DNA of 64,000 nt, taken from positions 144,869 through 208,868 of the forward strand of contig DWVI01000002.1 in the NCBI GenBank assembly GCA_019120295.1, read 5' to 3'. Source of the stretch: Candidatus Onthoplasma faecipullorum (GTDB lineage Bacteria > Bacillota > Clostridia > Christensenellales > UBA1242). The notes under the pieces are model-generated. The model was not told the origin of the DNA. It saw only the letters and a list, made by a program, of their open reading frames with translations, and ran no database searches. Of this stretch, positions 17,489 to 26,532 are shown one piece after another. The position numbers and the translations under genes are program-made. Position 1 is the first letter of the stretch. The number at the start of each line of letters is the position of its first letter.

Positions 17489-17577
17489 ATTTATATTTTA
17501 AAAATTTAATTTTACCATTATTTGTTGTTGAGTTTAAATAATATAATGTAATTTAATATCGCACTAAAACAAATGAA

Positions 17578-18453
17578 TTACATTTCTGAATTTTCAGATG
17601 TATTTGTTTCACGCGTTGGAAGATAACCATAGAATTTGTTTACTGTTTCGTCGTAAGCAGATTGCGTGTCCGACATCATTTTTTTAGCACGTTCTGTTTT
17701 ATTTAAGGACATATCCGGATAAATCGGTTTTAGAATTTGAATTGTAACCGTTTTTTTGCGCCTGTAAAATTCAAACTTACTCTTTTCTCTAAACAAAATA
17801 ATCATTGGAACAACTGGCACATTATTATTTACCGCCATTTTAAATGCGCCAATTTTAAGTGGTCTACTCTGTTCATATCTAAACCACATAGCAGATTCTG
17901 CATACATATGAACAAGTCCACCCTTTTTTAAAATGTCACTAATTGTTTTGTTTAGATTTATTGATGCGTCAAGGGAATTAGATAGTGGCAACACGCCAGC
18001 GGACTTAAATATATAACCAATAACACCTTTTTTCATATTATGGTCGGCTGCAATTATATAAAAATCTTTACGTTTTACAGCCTGTATGTTCATTAGCACG
18101 TCCAAAAAATGCACATGATTTGAAATTGTTATAGCACTCTTAATTCCGCGAAGGTTTTTTCTTCCCTTAATTTTTAAATTGAATGCAATTCCATTAACTA
18201 ACGGAGCAAGCAATTTTAATAACATTTTTACGATTGACCTTGTTGCTTTAAAGAATATATTTCTAGGCACATAAACATATTTTCCGTCAATCTTCTTTCT
18301 GTTATGTGTTGAAAATTTTGTTGTGTGAACATCGTATTCGCCAGACTTAGCAAGTTCTGACAAAATTTCTTTATACTCCTTAGAATTAGGATTTAATTCC
18401 ATTGCATGTGCGTCGTATTTATATGTCGTGTCTAACTCTTTTTCCTTTTTCAT
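17578..18453 (-). CDS. PlsC-like acyltransferase (second copy)
   Basis: 291-residue glycerolipid acyltransferase. The catalytic HX4D is in NHVHFLD (His113, Asp118). The motif III position reads YAES instead of FPEG, a clear deviation in the acceptor-binding motif, while VPVVPMI fits motif IV. It shares a fold and an extended N-terminus with the paralogue at 16062-16904 but is only moderately similar. Its ATG lies 6 nt after the stop of the glucosyltransferase gene and has no Shine-Dalgarno, so translation is probably coupled to that gene. Together they suggest a membrane glycolipid or lipoteichoic anchor pathway. Confidence 0.8.
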   Translation of the reverse strand: MKKEKELDTTYKYDAHAMELNPNSKEYKEILSELAKSGEYDVHTTKFSTHNRKKIDGKYVYVPRNIFFKATRSIVKMLLKLLAPLVNGIAFNLKIKGRKNLRGIKSAITISNHVHFLDVLMNIQAVKRKDFYIIAADHNMKKGVIGYIFKSAGVLPLSNSLDASINLNKTISDILKKGGLVHMYAESAMWFRYEQSRPLKIGAFKMAVNNNVPVVPMIILFREKSKFEFYRRKKTVTIQILKPIYPDMSLNKTERAKKMMSDTQSAYDETVNKFYGYLPTRETNTSENSEM

Positions 18454-18459
18454 AAAACG

Positions 18460-19635
18460 CTAATCTTTTTGATTATCTCTTTTCTTCAACTCTTCCACAA
18501 TATATTTTGCCACATCTTCTGCACCGTTTTGGAAACGGTCAAATTTAGCACAGTTTTTCACATATTCGTCTAATAAATGTGGGTTGTCAATATACGTTTC
18601 AACCGCTTTTTTAATTTTCTTTGGTTTGTATATTGCCACACCGCACTTGAATTTATCCACGAATAACTTTGTGGTTGCTTTTTCGATTGGGTGTGCGTAA
18701 TAGTCAACCAAAATAGGAGTTTGCATAAACACACTATCAAGAATTGCATTTGGACCCGCTTTTGTTATAAACAAATCGCTAGCACAATATAATTCATGCA
18801 CATTAGTCATAAATCCAAACGTCATTAGTGTGATATTTGGTTTGGTTTTTCCTTCCATTTCTTTAAACTTTTCATAAACCTTTTCATTTTTACCAGCAAG
18901 CAGTATTATTGTGAGTGGTTTATCTGTTTTTAAAAGTTCTTTTGTGACGGCTACCGACCTAGCGCTAGCATACGCTCCGTCTGCGAGCATAACGCAAAAT
19001 TTGTCTTTCGGTATGTTATACTTTTCTCTATAACCCATTTTATCAATTTTTGCATTGATTAGTTCGTCTCGCGCGGTAAAATAAACTTGTTTTACTTCGT
19101 CTGGGTTAAAATGTCGCCTATTTATGGCTTCGTCATACGCTTCTTTGTTGTTGACAATAAATAGACCATCACGGTTATCCCACCATGCATGTATATTATT
19201 ATCTGGATTATATGTAACAAGTATACAATCTTTATTATATTTCTTTTTGTATTCAACACCACAAAGCGTCATGAAATAGTGTGTTGAAACAATAACATCT
19301 GGTTTAAATTTGTCTATTGCTTTTAAGGTTTCATTTAACGCTTTTCTAAAAAGTGTGTGGTGCACAGCCACCATAAATTTTTGCCTGCCTAAAACTTCTA
19401 ACAAAGTAAAAACAAACGGACCAAAACCTTTTATTTTATTAGTGTTTTTAGTCTGCTTTATGATAAAGTTGTTGAATTTTATCATGGTTGGGTTGTTGCC
19501 TTCCTGCATGATATAACTTTCAATCAATTCTAAATCTGGGTCATTTAATCGCCTTAAAGCGTCTGCAATCGATTTAATAGATGTGATGTGCCCGTTGCCT
19601 GATTCCATGTATGTAAGTAAAATTCTTTTTTTCAT
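18460..19635 (-). CDS. MGDG-synthase/UgtP-like glycolipid glycosyltransferase
   Basis: 391-residue GT28-type enzyme, expected to transfer sugar from UDP-glucose or UDP-galactose to diacylglycerol at the membrane. The N-terminal motif SGNGH (residues 12-16) matches the GGGH/GNGH loop of the MGDG synthase N-domain; the C-terminal half has the donor-binding segment (ASDLFITKAGPNAILD) typical of MurG/UgtP. ATG 19635 is chosen because GGGAG precedes it; the TTG four codons earlier overlaps that site. First gene of an operon with the acyltransferase at 17578. A palindrome like the one at the Crp/Fnr gene lies in its leader. Confidence 0.82.
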   Translation of the reverse strand: MKKRILLTYMESGNGHITSIKSIADALRRLNDPDLELIESYIMQEGNNPTMIKFNNFIIKQTKNTNKIKGFGPFVFTLLEVLGRQKFMVAVHHTLFRKALNETLKAIDKFKPDVIVSTHYFMTLCGVEYKKKYNKDCILVTYNPDNNIHAWWDNRDGLFIVNNKEAYDEAINRRHFNPDEVKQVYFTARDELINAKIDKMGYREKYNIPKDKFCVMLADGAYASARSVAVTKELLKTDKPLTIILLAGKNEKVYEKFKEMEGKTKPNITLMTFGFMTNVHELYCASDLFITKAGPNAILDSVFMQTPILVDYYAHPIEKATTKLFVDKFKCGVAIYKPKKIKKAVETYIDNPHLLDEYVKNCAKFDRFQNGAEDVAKYIVEELKKRDNQKD

Positions 19636-19667
19636 GTGTTCTCCCAAAATTTATATAAAATACTTTG

Positions 19668-19689
19668 TTTTGTTATAAAAATAACAAAA
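19668..19689. promoter_or_regulatory. TTTTGTTAT-AAAA-ATAACAAAA palindrome
   Basis: Perfect 9-bp arms around AAAA, lying in the leader of the glycolipid operon, downstream of its promoter. It matches 18 of 22 positions of the site at the Crp/Fnr promoter. The internal changes at positions 8 and 15 are symmetric, as expected for a dimer-binding operator. Confidence 0.6.
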
Positions 19690-19710
19690 AAATTTAAACT
19701 CTATAATTTA

Positions 19711-19739
19711 ATTATAGTAAATAACACAAAAATTATCAA
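19711..19739 (-). promoter_or_regulatory. Promoter of the glycolipid operon
   Basis: Minus strand: -35 TTGATA (19734-19739), 17-bp spacer, -10 TATAAT (19711-19716). Leader of about 70 nt. Confidence 0.7.
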
Positions 19740-19803
19740 ACAAATAAAATAATTTGTTAATTTTTCATTAAATTCATTAAAAAACTCCATTAAAAGTATA
19801 CAA

Positions 19804-19829
19804 AAAAAGTTGCTTTGAAGCAACTTTTT
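19804..19829 (-). terminator. Terminator of asnS
   Basis: Stem AAAAAGTTGCT / AGCAACTTTTT with loop TTGA; overlaps the asnS stop codon region. Confidence 0.85.
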
Positions 19830-21213
19830 AGCCAATGATTGAACCAACTGTACGTGGGAATAATTCCACATCACGAATGTTAGACATTCCTGTTAGATAC
19901 ATGATAAGTCTTTCAAAGCCAAGTCCATAACCTGAATGAATGTTTGTGCCATATTTTCTAGTTTCAAGGTAAAAACCATAATCTTCTTCGTTTAAACCTA
20001 GTTCTTTCATTCTTTTAGTTAGTTTATCAAGGCGTTCTTCTCTTTGGCTACCGCCACAAAGTTCACCAATTCCAGGAACTAACATATCAACTGCGGCAAC
20101 AGTTTTTCCATCGTCGTTTTGGCGCATATAGAACGCTTTAATATCTTTAGGATAGTTTTTTAGAAAAACTGGTTTTTTATAAACTTCTTCAGTTAAATAC
20201 CTTTCGTGTTCACTCTGCAAATCAACTCCCCACTCAACTTTGAATGTAAAACGGTCTTTCACTTTTTCTAAGATTTTAATTGCGTCTGTGTAATCTAAGC
20301 GAACAAAGTCGTTTTCCACAACATTTTTTAGCCTTTCAATAAGACCTGTGTCCACAAACTTATTTAAAAACGCCATTTCGTCTGGGCACTCTTGCATTAC
20401 ATAATTGATAACAAATTTTATCATTTCTTCTTCGTTATCCATAAGTTCGTTTATATCACAGAAACACATCTCTGGTTCCATCATCCAAAACTCTGCTGCG
20501 TGGCGAGTGGTGTTTGAATTTTCCGCTCTAAATGTTGGGCCAAAAGTGTAAGTTTTACCAAAGGCGTGAGTGAAACATTCTTCTTGCAATTGACCAGAAA
20601 CGGTGAGTGACACTTTTTTACCAAAGAAATCTTTTGAATAATCAACCTTTCCACTGCTTGCAACTTTATCAAGGTCAAGGGTGGTTACTTGGAACATCTC
20701 TCCTGCACCTTCGCAGTCCGAACCTGTTATAATTGGAGTGTTTAAATACACAAAGTTTCTTTCATTGAAAAACTTATGAATTGCGAATGCCGCAACTGAA
20801 CGAATTCTAAACACCGCGTTAAACAAATTTCCACGCGGACGAATGGAAGGAATAGTTCGCAAAAATTCAATTGTGTGGCGTTTCTTTTGAAGTGGATAAT
20901 CAGTTTCACTAACGCCTAAAATTTCAACAACACTTGCATTTATTTCAAAAGGTTGTTGCGCGTTTGGCGTTACAATTAATTTACCTGTAACTTTAAAAGA
21001 CGAACCAACGTTACATTTCACAATTTCGTCGTAATTTTTATTTTTTTCTCTCTCCACCACAACTTGCACAGATTTAAAAGCGCCGTCGTTCAATTCAATG
21101 AAAGCAATGTTTTTGCTATCTCTAACTGTTCTAGCCCAACCGCAAAGTGTTATGGTTTTATCCGCGTATTGAGAGAATGTTTTATATAAATCTCGTATTT
21201 CAATCCTTTGCAT
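19828..21213 (-). CDS. asnS: Asparagine--tRNA ligase
   Basis: Class IIb synthetase charging tRNA-Asn, 461 residues, as expected. An N-terminal OB-fold anticodon-binding domain (about 1-110) is followed by the catalytic domain with motif 2 ([21 protein letters not shown]) and motif 3 ([15 protein letters not shown]). [11 protein letters not shown] is the AsnRS-specific version and separates it from AspRS. AAAGGAG precedes the ATG. A hairpin (21229-21259) sits directly before that ribosome binding site. No T-box leader. aspS lies upstream on the same strand, so the two class IIb paralogues are neighbours. Confidence 0.96.
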   Translation of the reverse strand: MQRIEIRDLYKTFSQYADKTITLCGWARTVRDSKNIAFIELNDGAFKSVQVVVEREKNKNYDEIVKCNVGSSFKVTGKLIVTPNAQQPFEINASVVEILGVSETDYPLQKKRHTIEFLRTIPSIRPRGNLFNAVFRIRSVAAFAIHKFFNERNFVYLNTPIITGSDCEGAGEMFQVTTLDLDKVASSGKVDYSKDFFGKKVSLTVSGQLQEECFTHAFGKTYTFGPTFRAENSNTTRHAAEFWMMEPEMCFCDINELMDNEEEMIKFVINYVMQECPDEMAFLNKFVDTGLIERLKNVVENDFVRLDYTDAIKILEKVKDRFTFKVEWGVDLQSEHERYLTEEVYKKPVFLKNYPKDIKAFYMRQNDDGKTVAAVDMLVPGIGELCGGSQREERLDKLTKRMKELGLNEEDYGFYLETRKYGTNIHSGYGLGFERLIMYLTGMSNIRDVELFPRTVGSIIG

Positions 21214-21228
21214 TTTTTCTCCTTTTTA

Positions 21229-21259
21229 TTTCCACAAATATTTAAACATTTTGTGGAAA
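21229..21259 (-). promoter_or_regulatory. Hairpin before the asnS ribosome binding site
   Basis: 10-bp stem TTTCCACAAA / TTTGTGGAAA with an 11-nt loop, a few nt upstream of AAAGGAG on the minus strand. No T-run follows, so it is not a typical terminator for aspS; it may affect asnS translation. Confidence 0.4.
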
Positions 21260-21375
21260 ATTTTTAATAAATTATTTATTTTTTCAAAAATCACTATATT
21301 TTTGCCTATTTTTTAGTATTTTTAATTGATTTTTTATATTTTTTCAAAATTTTTTATTTTTTTAATTTTTTATTT

Positions 21376-23109
21376 TTAATCGTCTATCAATTTTATATGG
21401 ACATCGCGAAGGAGTTTTTCGTCCACAGTGTTTGGTGCGTTGGTTAGTGGGTCGCAACCATTTTTATTCATAGGGAAGGCGATAACATCACGAATGAAAT
21501 CGTTATGAGTAAGAAGCATCATTAACCTATCAAAACCAATACCTGCTCCGCAGTGTGGTGGTGCGCCATAACTAAATGCGTTGTAAAGTGCTGGGAATTT
21601 ATTTAAAATCACTTGCTCGTCATATCCTGCCAAACTAAATAGTTCCACCATTAGGTCGCGCCTGTGATTACGTACTGCTCCGGACATACATTCATAACCA
21701 TTTATAACCAAATCATATTGATACGCTTTTGCATTTAATGGATCGCGTTTAACTTCTTCAATGTCCGCCTGTGGAAGGCTGAACGGATTGTGTGAAAAGG
21801 CAATATTTCCTTCGTCGTCCAACTCGTAGAATGGGAAATCCACAATCCAAACAAATTTGTAATCGTTTTCGTCTATTAAATTCAATCGTTTGCCTAACTC
21901 TTGCCTTAACATATCAGTAAACTTAATTGCCTTTGCTTTTTCGTCGGCTACAAAGAATATATTGTCCCCCGCGCTGAAATTTAATAACTCTTTTAACTCT
22001 TTATAATTATTAGGTGTTATAAATTTTGTTATACCTGTTTCAAATTCTCCAGCGTCATTTACGTGCACGTAAGCAAGCCCTTTTGCTTCACGTGAACGCA
22101 AAAATTCGGTTAAACTATCATAAAATTTTCTACCAAGTCCGCCACAGTTAACTTTTATTGCTTTGATAACATTTCCTTTAAATGCGTTAAACTCTGTATC
22201 TTTAAAAATTTCGGTTACGTCTTTAACAATCAGTGGGTTTCTAAGGTCTGGTTTATCTGAACAATAATCGCGCATTGCTTCTTCATACGTCAGACGTTTA
22301 AAAGGTAATTCCACACTGAAATTAGCAAACTTTGCAAATATACCTTTATACAATCTTTCCACAACATCAAACACATCTTCTTGTGTTGAAAACGCCATTT
22401 CTAGGTCTATTTGATAAAACTCGGTTGGAGAGCGGTCTGCTCTTGCGTCTTCGTCTCTAAAACAAGGTGCAATCTGGAAATATTTATCCACACCGCTTGT
22501 CATGAGTAGTTGTTTAAATTGTTGTGGTGCTTGTGGAAGCGCATAAAATTTTCCTGGGTTTAACCTACTTGGCACTAAGAAATCTCGCGCACCTTCTGGG
22601 CTTGAAGCGGTTAAAATCGGAGTTTGAACTTCCAAAAAGCCTTCACTATTCATAAATTCACGCACAAACAACATCAAATCACTTCTTAGTTTTAACATAT
22701 TTTTGTTGTAATCTGCGCGCAAGTCCAAATACCTATATTTTAATCTTAAATCTTCATTTACATCTCTACTGGACTTTATTTCAAATGGCAAAACATTTTC
22801 ACATTTTCCAAGTATTGTAACTTTATCTGCAACAAGTTCAATATCACCTGTTGACATATCTGGGTTTTTGCTACTTCTCTCGCGAACTACACCATTCACC
22901 ATGATAACATCTTCTTTATTTAATTTGTTACAATCTTCGTCGTTCATAACAATCTGGGTTTTTCCATAAAAATCGCGAAGCACAACAAAATTTAGTCCGC
23001 CTAATTTTCGAATTGTGTCAACAAAACCAGAAAGAGTTTCCGTCTTTCCAGCGTCTTTTAACCTTAAACTTCCGCAATCGGTTGTTCTATAAATATTTTT
23101 TCTAACCAT
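21376..23109 (-). CDS. aspS: Aspartate--tRNA ligase
   Basis: Bacterial-type class IIb synthetase, 577 residues. OB-fold domain at the N-terminus, catalytic core with motif 2 (FRDEDARADRSPTEFYQIDLEMAF region), the bacterial GAD insertion (about 290-410), and motif 3 (GAGIGFDRLMMLL). It charges tRNA-Asp; because AsnRS is encoded next door, this may be a discriminating enzyme, though no GatCAB genes are visible here to test that. ATG 23109 is preferred because GGGAGAG precedes it; the upstream TTG overlaps that site. The downstream spacer is AT-only with A on the sense strand. Confidence 0.96.
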   Translation of the reverse strand: MVRKNIYRTTDCGSLRLKDAGKTETLSGFVDTIRKLGGLNFVVLRDFYGKTQIVMNDEDCNKLNKEDVIMVNGVVRERSSKNPDMSTGDIELVADKVTILGKCENVLPFEIKSSRDVNEDLRLKYRYLDLRADYNKNMLKLRSDLMLFVREFMNSEGFLEVQTPILTASSPEGARDFLVPSRLNPGKFYALPQAPQQFKQLLMTSGVDKYFQIAPCFRDEDARADRSPTEFYQIDLEMAFSTQEDVFDVVERLYKGIFAKFANFSVELPFKRLTYEEAMRDYCSDKPDLRNPLIVKDVTEIFKDTEFNAFKGNVIKAIKVNCGGLGRKFYDSLTEFLRSREAKGLAYVHVNDAGEFETGITKFITPNNYKELKELLNFSAGDNIFFVADEKAKAIKFTDMLRQELGKRLNLIDENDYKFVWIVDFPFYELDDEGNIAFSHNPFSLPQADIEEVKRDPLNAKAYQYDLVINGYECMSGAVRNHRRDLMVELFSLAGYDEQVILNKFPALYNAFSYGAPPHCGAGIGFDRLMMLLTHNDFIRDVIAFPMNKNGCDPLTNAPNTVDEKLLRDVHIKLIDD

Positions 23110-23317
23110 AGTCTCTCCCAATAATCAAAAATTATATTACACCGCACCCGTTTAAATTGTGGCAAATATAATTTTATACAAATACGAATGTTTATATTTT
23201 AAACACTCTAATGAATTTCTAAAAGATTGTACTTTGTTTTTTAAAAAATGTCAATAAATTATGCTAGTATGCAACAAATATAACAAAGAAAATAGTTCGC
23301 ATAAACAATAAAAAAGC

Positions 23318-23331
23318 GCACCTTAGGGTGC
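23318..23331 (-). terminator. Terminator of the first degV gene
   Basis: Stem GCACC / GGTGC with loop TTAG, followed on the minus strand by a run of T. Confidence 0.75.
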
Positions 23332-23338
23332 AACTTCT

Positions 23339-24253
23339 TTATTTTATCATATCCTTTATAGCTCCCATTCTATCAACACAATAACCAACCGCAAGTGCTC
23401 CTGGACCTGTGTGGCAAACTATAAATAGTGGTAGTGGGTCACAAGTGAAGAATGGTAAATCTGAGAAGGCTTCTTTAACATCTTGAATAAAATCTTGAAC
23501 TTCTTTTGCATTTAAATCAGGATTTGAATGAGCCATACCAATATATACTTTACCTTCTTTTGCCTCTTGTGGGAAACGTTCTTCAATTTCCTTTCTTGTT
23601 GCGGCAATCATTTTTGCACGAGCTTGTTTCATAGACATAACTTTTGCATATGCATCCAACTTTCCACCGTGAATTTGAAGAATTGGTTTAATATTAAGGA
23701 GTGTGCCAATAGCCGCAGCCGCAGGTGTAACACGACCACCTTTTTTTAGATATTTCAAAGTGTCTACCGCTATGTATACGCCACATTCTGAACGTGTCTT
23801 TTCAAGGTATTCTTTAATTTCTTTTCCGCCTTTTCCTTGGTCAATCAAAAAACGTGCTTCATACATAGCCATTTTATTCATATAAGCCACGCGTTGATTG
23901 TTCACAACAAAAACTCTACCTTCAAATTCATCTTCATGACTTGCATTTATAGCAGTGTTACATGATTCACTAAGACCGCTTGAAAGTAATATGTAAACCA
24001 ACTCGTCATGCGTCTTTAACACTTCACGCCAACCGTCTTTTACAATTTCAATACTAGGTTGAGCAGTGCCAACTTCTGTTTTTTTATCCATTAAATATTG
24101 ATAAAATTGTTCATATGACATGTTTACATTTTCGTAATATTCTTCACCATTTACAATGAAAGAAATAGGAATGATTTTATCAATTTTAATTTTTTCAATT
24201 TCTTCTGGGGTTAGGCTTCCAGAATTGTCAACGACTAAACCAACTTTTTTCAT
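23339..24253 (-). CDS. DegV family fatty-acid-binding protein (copy 1)
   Basis: 304-residue DegV protein. The family binds a fatty acid in a pocket between two domains; FakB members present it to the FakA kinase for phosphorylation. Typical elements are the start VGLVVDNSGSL, the TAQPS loop, LSSGLSESCN, and LKKGGRVTPAAAAIGTLLNIKPIL. The C-terminal HTGPGALAVGY holds the conserved His-Thr-Gly. AAGGAG precedes ATG. A small membrane protein gene lies 15 bp upstream on the same strand. No fakA is present in the window. Confidence 0.92.
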   Translation of the reverse strand: MKKVGLVVDNSGSLTPEEIEKIKIDKIIPISFIVNGEEYYENVNMSYEQFYQYLMDKKTEVGTAQPSIEIVKDGWREVLKTHDELVYILLSSGLSESCNTAINASHEDEFEGRVFVVNNQRVAYMNKMAMYEARFLIDQGKGGKEIKEYLEKTRSECGVYIAVDTLKYLKKGGRVTPAAAAIGTLLNIKPILQIHGGKLDAYAKVMSMKQARAKMIAATRKEIEERFPQEAKEGKVYIGMAHSNPDLNAKEVQDFIQDVKEAFSDLPFFTCDPLPLFIVCHTGPGALAVGYCVDRMGAIKDMIK

Positions 24254-24268
24254 AATTTCTCCTTATTT

Positions 24269-24526
24269 TTAATTTTCTTCTTTATCTAATTTGTTTTTTA
24301 ATTTTTTTAATCGAACAACGAACACAATTTCAATAACCACAAAAATTAAAATCGCCAGCACGCACATAAGGACTAACGCGATATATAGCCAAGGTAAGGT
24401 TTGGCTAAAATTAGTGCCAATACCAACAAACACAATAATGGTTTGAAGCAAACAAAATGCCGTGGTGCACCAACACATTATATTTATTAACTTGTAATAC
24501 TTTTTTATTTTTTCATTGTAATTCAT
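24269..24526 (-). CDS. Two-helix small membrane protein
   Basis: 85 residues with two transmembrane segments (about 15-34 and 46-70) and a basic, lysine-rich C-terminus. No Shine-Dalgarno and no close promoter in the leaderless position. It precedes degV by 15 bp and probably shares its transcript. Function unknown. Confidence 0.6.
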   Translation of the reverse strand: MNYNEKIKKYYKLINIMCWCTTAFCLLQTIIVFVGIGTNFSQTLPWLYIALVLMCVLAILIFVVIEIVFVVRLKKLKNKLDKEEN

Positions 24527-24639
24527 TGTTCAATCAAAAATAAATAATAAACATTTGTTTATGATTATATTATATAAGAAATAAAATGATTTCACAACAA
24601 AAACGAATAATTTTATAAAATTTTTAAAAAGTTATAAAA

Positions 24640-24652
24640 AATGTTGAACATT
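24640..24652. promoter_or_regulatory. AATGTT-G-AACATT palindrome
   Basis: 13-bp perfect inverted repeat 2 bp upstream of the -35 box of the TetR-like gene, in the region shared with the divergent membrane-protein/degV operon. Possible operator of the TetR-like protein; inference. Confidence 0.4.
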
Positions 24653-24654
24653 AT

Positions 24655-24681
24655 TTGACAAATGTGTTTATTTTTTATAAA
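24655..24681 (+). promoter_or_regulatory. Promoter of the TetR-like gene
   Basis: -35 TTGACA (24655-24660), 15-bp spacer, -10 TATAAA (24676-24681). ATG follows 9 nt later, so the leader is at most a few nt. Confidence 0.55.
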
Positions 24682-24690
24682 CTAACGAGT

Positions 24691-25272
24691 ATGATTAAGG
24701 CAGAATACAAAAACGCGATACAAACCAAAATGAAAATTTCTAGCACCTACCTAGCCCTTTCAATTGAGAAAAAGGGCAAATTTTCTGTTACCGATGTGGT
24801 TGAGCGCGCTAAAATCAATCGTGGTACGTTTTATCTTCACTTTAAAAATTTAAAAGAAGTTGAAAAGTACATTGACGACGAGTTAGCCACGCGCTTCCAC
24901 CCTATGGAGATTGATTTTAGGCAAACCGATTTAAGTAAGACGCCTGAAATCATATTGAATAAGCTAAACGAAATACTTTCACAAGATTTAGAATATTTTA
25001 GGCTTGTTATAAACGCAAGTGAAAACTCTAATCTTATGGATAGAATTAAGGCTAGCATATTACAATCTATCTCAAACAATTTCCAAATCATAAAATATGT
25101 TTCTAATTACGAAAAATTTAAAATTGTGGTTCAATTTATAGTTGGTGGTGTGTTAGACGCATACATTGATTGGTTTAAAGGAAATATCAACTGCTCGCTA
25201 GACGAAATGAGTTCATTCCTTTCTATTTTAATTAAAAATGGCGTAAGGGGTTATATCACCCGTGCGTATTGA
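24691..25272 (+). CDS. TetR-family transcriptional regulator
   Basis: 193-residue regulator. The N-terminal helix-turn-helix (SVTDVVERAKINRGTFYLHFKNLKEV, about 28-53 with the signature GTFYLHF) is typical of TetR proteins; the C-terminal two thirds form the helical ligand domain. ATG 24691 is chosen; the earlier TTG at 24655 is the -35 box of the promoter. No ribosome binding site is present and the -10 box ends 9 nt before ATG. It ends in TGA and overlaps the next gene by 11 bp, an unusual coupling of a regulator and an rRNA methyltransferase. Confidence 0.8.
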   Translation: MIKAEYKNAIQTKMKISSTYLALSIEKKGKFSVTDVVERAKINRGTFYLHFKNLKEVEKYIDDELATRFHPMEIDFRQTDLSKTPEIILNKLNEILSQDLEYFRLVINASENSNLMDRIKASILQSISNNFQIIKYVSNYEKFKIVVQFIVGGVLDAYIDWFKGNINCSLDEMSSFLSILIKNGVRGYITRAY

Positions 25273-26530
25273 TATTTTAAACCTTGGAATGAATGGTGAA
25301 GGCGTTGGAAAAGTTGACGGAAAAATAACGCTTGCTAATTTTGTGTTACCAGGTGAGAGTGCTGAAATTGAAATTGTTAAGGACTATAAAAATTACTCGC
25401 TTGCTCGTACAACGAAGATTTTTGATAAATCTAGCGAGCGCGTAAACCCACCTTGCAAGTATTTTTACACTTGTGGTGGTTGTACCCTTCAACACATGTC
25501 ATACTCACTTCAATTAAAATTTAAAACCGACCTTGTTAAAAACACTATCAAAAAGATAACAGGCATTGATTGCAATGTTGAAAACACCGTTCTAAGCAAA
25601 CACCAATACAACTACCGCAACAAAGCAAGTTTTAATTATCAAGGCGCACACGCAGGCTTTTACAAAACCAACTCTCATGAAATAGTTGATATTGACCATT
25701 GTGACATTTGCTCTCAAACCATAAATGATATTTTTCGCGTGTTTAATGATTATATTAAGTTAAATTCACTTGAAACGTATATAAAATATTTGGTCGTGCG
25801 TGAAATTGATAGTCAAATTTTGCTTGGCGTGGTTACCAACACTCATATAAATATAAATACCTTATATAATATATTATTAGATAATGCTAATTTAAAAAAT
25901 AAAAAAATAGGTATTTATCAAATTGTGAACACTCGCAAAGATAGCGTGGTGTTAAAAGGAAAGGTTTATCACGTTGCAGGAATAAAAGAGATTGAAATTA
26001 AAAATTTTGGTTTGACTTATTTTGTCGATTTACTTGGATTTCACCAAACAAATATAGATATTCAAAACAAAATTTACTCATACGTGCTAGAATGCATTGA
26101 GCTAAACGAAATTGTTGTGAACGGATTTTCTGGTGCAGGGCTTCTTAGTGCAATAATTTCGTCCAAAGCAAAGCACGTTTATGGAATTGAGATAGATAAA
26201 AGTTCGCATTTTAGCGCGGAAAAACTAAAGAAGGACAATAAGATTTTTAATCTAACCAACATTTTAGGCGATTTCAATAAAGAGATTGATAAAATAGGCT
26301 TGTTTGACACCCTTGTGTTAGACCCTTCTAAAAAAGGGCTAGGAAAAGCCATATCTAAAAAACTCACACAAGCAAAAAAGATAATTTACATTTCTTGCAA
26401 TCCTATTGCGCTAGCAAAAGATTTAAATTATTTGAAGGATTATTTTAATATTGAAAAAATAGTTCCGTTTGACATGTTTCCAAACACCACGAGTGTGGAA
26501 ACTGTTATAATTTTAAAAAATAAGGAGTAA
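25262..26530 (+). CDS. 23S rRNA (uracil-5-)-methyltransferase, RlmD/TrmA family
   Basis: 422-residue SAM-dependent RNA uracil C5-methyltransferase. An N-terminal TRAM domain (ILNLGMNGEGVGKVDG) binds RNA; the iron-sulfur Cys set lies in CKYFYTCGGCTLQHM plus a later Cys. The catalytic core shows FHQTN, a SAM site (NGFSGAGLL), DPSKKG in place of the usual DPPRKG, and SCNP with the nucleophilic Cys. The TRAM start requires the GTG at 25262, with AAGGGG about 10 nt upstream, inside the end of the TetR gene. A second degV gene follows after 2 bp. Which uracil it methylates is not determined by sequence alone. Confidence 0.88.
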   Translation: MRIDILNLGMNGEGVGKVDGKITLANFVLPGESAEIEIVKDYKNYSLARTTKIFDKSSERVNPPCKYFYTCGGCTLQHMSYSLQLKFKTDLVKNTIKKITGIDCNVENTVLSKHQYNYRNKASFNYQGAHAGFYKTNSHEIVDIDHCDICSQTINDIFRVFNDYIKLNSLETYIKYLVVREIDSQILLGVVTNTHININTLYNILLDNANLKNKKIGIYQIVNTRKDSVVLKGKVYHVAGIKEIEIKNFGLTYFVDLLGFHQTNIDIQNKIYSYVLECIELNEIVVNGFSGAGLLSAIISSKAKHVYGIEIDKSSHFSAEKLKKDNKIFNLTNILGDFNKEIDKIGLFDTLVLDPSKKGLGKAISKKLTQAKKIIYISCNPIALAKDLNYLKDYFNIEKIVPFDMFPNTTSVETVIILKNKE

Positions 26531-26532
26531 TT

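Noticed and set aside
12490..23109. T-box riboswitches before synthetase genes argS, asnS and aspS
   Set aside because: No T-box sequence (TGGNACCGCG-like) or long leader; argS even appears leaderless.
24655..24690. TTG start for the TetR-like gene
   Set aside because: This TTG is the -35 box of the promoter; ATG 24691 begins the typical TetR N-terminus.
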